From assembly GCA_964385045.1 (NCBI GenBank), contig CAYLNM010000043.1:1-26937 (forward strand): DNA of 26,937 nt, in the 5' to 3' direction. The position numbers and the translations under genes were made by a program. Shown here piece after piece: positions 24,281 to 26,937 of the stretch. The DNA comes from CAYLNM01 sp964385045. GTDB taxonomy: Bacteria; Planctomycetota; Phycisphaerae; Phycisphaerales; SM1A02. Within the stretch, counting starts at the first letter, position 1. Each line of letters starts with the position of its first letter. A model generated the notes under the pieces. The model searched no databases. It saw only the letters and a list, made by a program, of their open reading frames with translations, and was not told where the DNA came from.

Positions 24281-25471
24281 ATGTCGACGTCACGTCGTCG
24301 CGCCCGATCCGCGTTCACGATCATCGAGCTGCTCGTGGTGGTCAGCATCATCGCCCTGCTGGTCGGGCTCCTGCTGCCCGCGATCGGCAAGGCCAGGACC
24401 CAGGCCTACCAGACGACCAGCCTCGCCAATCTCCGGAACCTCGGCGCAGCGCACCAGTCGTACGCCGCGGAGTGGGCCGGTCGGCAGTTCACCCTCGTCA
24501 ACGACAACATCTCGCAGTACGGCGGCAACCGTGGCCAGGCCTTCGAGGCCTACTACCAGGCCAACGGCGCCGACGGCGAGTCCAGCACGCATCCCCCGGT
24601 CGGACTCGGCTGGGCCCGCGTCCTCGGCGACGGCGACTACCTCTACTTCGCGTACCGCACGCACGAGGGCGGCGAGGAGCAGCACGGCCCGCTCAACACC
24701 GCCAACTGCGGCCTGCTCATCCCGATCAACTTCGACGCCCCGGTGCAGTACTTCGGCTCGTTCCGCGTCCCGAACGCCCGGCAGTTCACGCAGTACGTCA
24801 ACGGCAAGTTCTACGACCCGGTGTTCTACGCCCCGAAGGACACGATCGTCATCAACGAGGTCGAGGGCACCGGCTCGGCGTACAACTGCTTCGAGGAGCC
24901 CGGCGAATACTGCGACCGGCCCGACATCGACGGCTCGGGCGAGATCCCGACCTGGTCGAGCTACTGCCTCAGCCCGGCCGCGATGTTCAACCCGCAGGTG
25001 ATGGCCCAGCGCCGGCTCTCCGCCGCGGGCGAGACCGGCGGCTGGCGGAATCCGTGGTCCTTCAGCGGCGGATTCCGGAGCCCGTCGTTCTCGCAGGCCC
25101 GGTATCCCGAGCTCAAGACGCACATGCTCGAGCACCACTGGCTGCAGAACCGCCGGTCGGACTGCAACCCGGCGATCATCGGCGGCAGCTACCAGAACTG
25201 CGAGCCCTACTACTTCAACGCCGCGTGGGAGTCGTCGCCGATGACGCTCTTCTACGACGGACACGTCGGCTCGGTCGAGGCCCGCAAGGCCATCCGCGCC
25301 GACGGACGGATCAAGGAGCAGATCAACGCCTTCGCCGGGCTCTGGTCGCGCGACACGCCGTTCGGCAACGACGGCTACTTCATCGACGTCCGCTACGAGA
25401 ACAACTGCCGGACCAGCTTCCACGTGCTGACGACCGACGGCATCCAGGGACGCGACCTCTTCAGCGAGTGA
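24281..25471 (+). CDS. Prepilin-type (type II secretion pseudopilin-like) protein, paralogue 2
   Basis: A 396-residue close paralogue of the preceding gene. Leader MSTSRRRARSA, then FTIIELLVVVSIIALLVGL with Glu16 at mature position 5. The residue before the cleavage site is Ala11 rather than the usual Gly; prepilin peptidases tolerate Ala in some systems, so processing is plausible but may be less efficient. The C-terminal domain matches paralogue 1 over its whole length, including the DGHV block and most cysteines. Two nucleotide blocks are identical (48 nt at 25210-25257, 62 nt at 25370-25431). Differences cluster in the first third of the mature domain and in a short insertion near QINAFAG. 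The ATG has GGAGG 5 nt upstream. It is followed by a 17-bp hairpin. Confidence 0.92.
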   Translation: MSTSRRRARSAFTIIELLVVVSIIALLVGLLLPAIGKARTQAYQTTSLANLRNLGAAHQSYAAEWAGRQFTLVNDNISQYGGNRGQAFEAYYQANGADGESSTHPPVGLGWARVLGDGDYLYFAYRTHEGGEEQHGPLNTANCGLLIPINFDAPVQYFGSFRVPNARQFTQYVNGKFYDPVFYAPKDTIVINEVEGTGSAYNCFEEPGEYCDRPDIDGSGEIPTWSSYCLSPAAMFNPQVMAQRRLSAAGETGGWRNPWSFSGGFRSPSFSQARYPELKTHMLEHHWLQNRRSDCNPAIIGGSYQNCEPYYFNAAWESSPMTLFYDGHVGSVEARKAIRADGRIKEQINAFAGLWSRDTPFGNDGYFIDVRYENNCRTSFHVLTTDGIQGRDLFSE

Positions 25472-25539
25472 GCCCCGCGTCCGCCCGGCGATCGCGCTCG
25501 TGATCGCCCGACGATCCCTCGTCCTCTCCCTCGCCCCTT

Positions 25540-25577
25540 GCGACCGCGGGTCCGGCCTCGGCCGGACCCGCGGTCGC
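25540..25577 (+). terminator. 17-bp perfect hairpin after prepilin-like gene 2
   Basis: Arms 25540-25556 and 25561-25577 are perfectly complementary around CTCG, 69 nt past the stop codon. The sequence is homologous to the hairpin after paralogue 1, with a C-G pair replaced by T-A. No T-tract follows. It separates the pilin unit from ruvB. Confidence 0.8.
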
Positions 25578-25676
25578 GCGCGGCCCGACGCCATGCGCGA
25601 CGCCACCGGGAGCGCCATGGCCGAGGAACCGGGCCGCTCGCTTGCCGGACCCCGGGCAGACGGGGATGATCCCTCC

Positions 25677-26789
25677 ATGCCCCGCGAGCGCGTCGTCGCC
25701 CCCGAGTCGCTGCCGACCGATCCCGTCGAGGGTGGGGCCGTCGGAGCGCCGTCGTCCGCCGGGCCGGGGGCGGATTCCCCGGGCGTCGCGGGCGAGGCGC
25801 CGCCCCCGGCGCTGCGACCGGACCGGCTCGCCGGGTTCGTCGGACAGGCCGACCTCGTCGAGCGGCTCACGATCGCGATCGAGGCCGCCCGCGGCCGCGG
25901 CGAGCCGCTCGAGCACGTTCTGCTCCACGGCCCCCCCGGCCTCGGCAAGACCACCGCCGCCCACGTCATCGGCAACGAGATGGGCACCCGCACCTGGCTC
26001 ACGAGCGGCCCCGCCCTGACCAAGGCCGGCGACCTCGTGGGCACGCTCACGCGGATGGACGAGGGCGACGTCCTCTTCATCGACGAGATCCACCGGCTCC
26101 CGATCGCGGTGGAGGAGTACGTCTACTCGGCGATGGAGGACTACCGCATCGACTTCACGCTCGACGGCGGGCTGCACGGCCGCGTGGTGACGTACCGGCT
26201 GCGCCCCTTCACCCTCGTCGGGGCGACCACGCGGGCGGGCCTGCTCTCGGGCCCGCTCCGCAGCCGCTTCGGCCTCGTGCACCACCTGGACTTCTATCCC
26301 CCCGCCGACCTGATCACCATCCTCCGGGCGGCCGCGGACCGCCTGGGGCTCGCTCCGCTGGGCGAGGCGGCGCTCGTCGCGATCGCCGAGCGGTCCCGCG
26401 GCACGCCGCGCATCACGCTGCGTCTGCTCCGCCGGGTGCGCGACTACGCCGCGGTGCGGGGCGATGGCCGCATCGACGCCGCCGTCGTCGCTGACGCGCT
26501 GGCCCTCGAGGGGGTGGACGAGCTCGGACTCGACGAGCTGGACCGGGCGTACCTCCGCACGATCGCCGAGGTGCACGGCGGCGGCCCGGTGGGGGTGGAG
26601 GCGATCGCGGCCGCCCTCGGCGAGGACGCCGGGACCTTCGAGGACATGGTCGAGCCCTACCTCCTGCGGCGCGGCTTCCTCGCCCGTACCCGGCAGGGCC
26701 GCCGGCTCACCGAGACCGGGGCCCGCCACGTCGGCGCGCGGCTGCCGGGACCCGACGGGCTGTTCCCGGGGGCACCGGCCGGGGCCTGA
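25677..26789 (+). CDS. ruvB: Holliday junction branch-migration ATPase RuvB
   Basis: A 370-residue AAA+ motor that, with RuvA, drives branch migration during recombination and repair. Walker A GPPGLGKT (85-92), Walker B DVLFIDEIH (131-139), sensor 1 VGATTRAG (181-188), PLRSRFG (193-199, arginine-finger region), SRGTPRITLRLLRRVRDYA (sensor 2), and the winged helix GGGPVGVEAIAAALGED ... EPYLLRRGFLARTRQGR. I chose the ATG at 25677 (MPRERVVAPESLP) because RuvB proteins usually begin with this sort of sequence. In-frame ATGs at 25593 and 25617 would add 28 or 20 residues whose codons often end in A or T, unlike the gene. A Gly/Pro-rich linker at about 18-45 is longer than usual. ruvA and ruvC are not within the window. 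Confidence 0.95.
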   Translation: MPRERVVAPESLPTDPVEGGAVGAPSSAGPGADSPGVAGEAPPPALRPDRLAGFVGQADLVERLTIAIEAARGRGEPLEHVLLHGPPGLGKTTAAHVIGNEMGTRTWLTSGPALTKAGDLVGTLTRMDEGDVLFIDEIHRLPIAVEEYVYSAMEDYRIDFTLDGGLHGRVVTYRLRPFTLVGATTRAGLLSGPLRSRFGLVHHLDFYPPADLITILRAAADRLGLAPLGEAALVAIAERSRGTPRITLRLLRRVRDYAAVRGDGRIDAAVVADALALEGVDELGLDELDRAYLRTIAEVHGGGPVGVEAIAAALGEDAGTFEDMVEPYLLRRGFLARTRQGRRLTETGARHVGARLPGPDGLFPGAPAGA

Positions 26790-26937
26790 GCCCACGCCGC
26801 CCGGCCGCGGCCGCGGGCCCGCGCCGCATCCCGTCCGGGCTCCGCCGCGTCCGATCGCGTCCGCCGACCGAGCGGCCCGGCGGGCCGTCGCCGCCCGCCG
26901 TCGCCGCCGTCCCGCCCCGCAGACCGCCGAGTCGCCC

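Noticed and set aside
25500..25676. Longer RuvB starting upstream of 25677
   Set aside because: It overlaps the terminator hairpin at 25540-25577 or uses atypical codons; the sequence from 25677 looks like a normal RuvB N-terminus.
26790..26937. Possible gene start after ruvB
   Set aside because: The last 148 bp show no start codon with a ribosome site and no recognisable protein; nothing can be called.

Overview
The window is a very GC-rich bacterial chromosome segment with third codon positions almost entirely G or C. It looks planctomycetal, probably class Phycisphaerae. This is an inference from gene content: a fused SecDF next to yajC and tgt, tandem prepilin-type proteins with a 'DGHV' motif, a secreted six-cysteine 'GACC' repeat protein with a dockerin-like end, and an SDR-type threonine dehydrogenase paired with Kbl. 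No rRNA, tRNA, CRISPR array, insertion sequence or prophage gene is visible.

Layout. (1) 1-6170, all minus: a truncated membrane-anchored protein, secDF, yajC and tgt, i.e. the common tgt-yajC-secDF export/tRNA-modification neighbourhood. (2) 6171-9935, minus: a 29-bp tandem repeat upstream of tgt, a rhomboid protease, a site-2-protease-like protein that has lost metal ligands, and a Nudix hydrolase overlapping it by 4 bp. The two membrane proteins carry the same C-terminal signature. (3) 10096-12878, minus: a YfiR/DUF4154 periplasmic protein translationally coupled to a hybrid histidine kinase. (4) 13122-15775, minus: hutF coupled to an ArgE-type M20 deacylase. These are divergent from a btpA-family gene (16004-16825, plus) across a 228-bp region holding four 7-mers at exact 11-bp spacing. 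(5) 16889-19321, minus: tdh and kbl, threonine to glycine plus acetyl-CoA. (6) 19402-20596, minus: the secreted cysteine-repeat protein and a small zinc-ribbon membrane protein. The latter is divergent from an LCM-like methyltransferase (20603-21592, plus) with start codons only 6 bp apart. (7) 21836-26789, plus: greA behind a long structured leader, two tandem prepilin-like paralogues each followed by a strong hairpin, and ruvB.

Cross-cutting signals. Several first-in-unit genes (Nudix, ArgE-like, btpA, zinc-ribbon protein) lack a Shine-Dalgarno sequence and have a TANNNT box ending 5-7 nt before the ATG, which suggests leaderless transcripts. Other genes have clear GGAGG-type sites. Three gene pairs overlap by ATGA or GTGA. 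The most unusual items are the pseudo-site-2-protease/rhomboid pair with a shared tail, the 11-bp phased array, the mutually overlapping divergent promoters at 20591-20608, and the covarying pair of terminators behind the prepilin paralogues. All calls come from reading the sequence; no database search was run.
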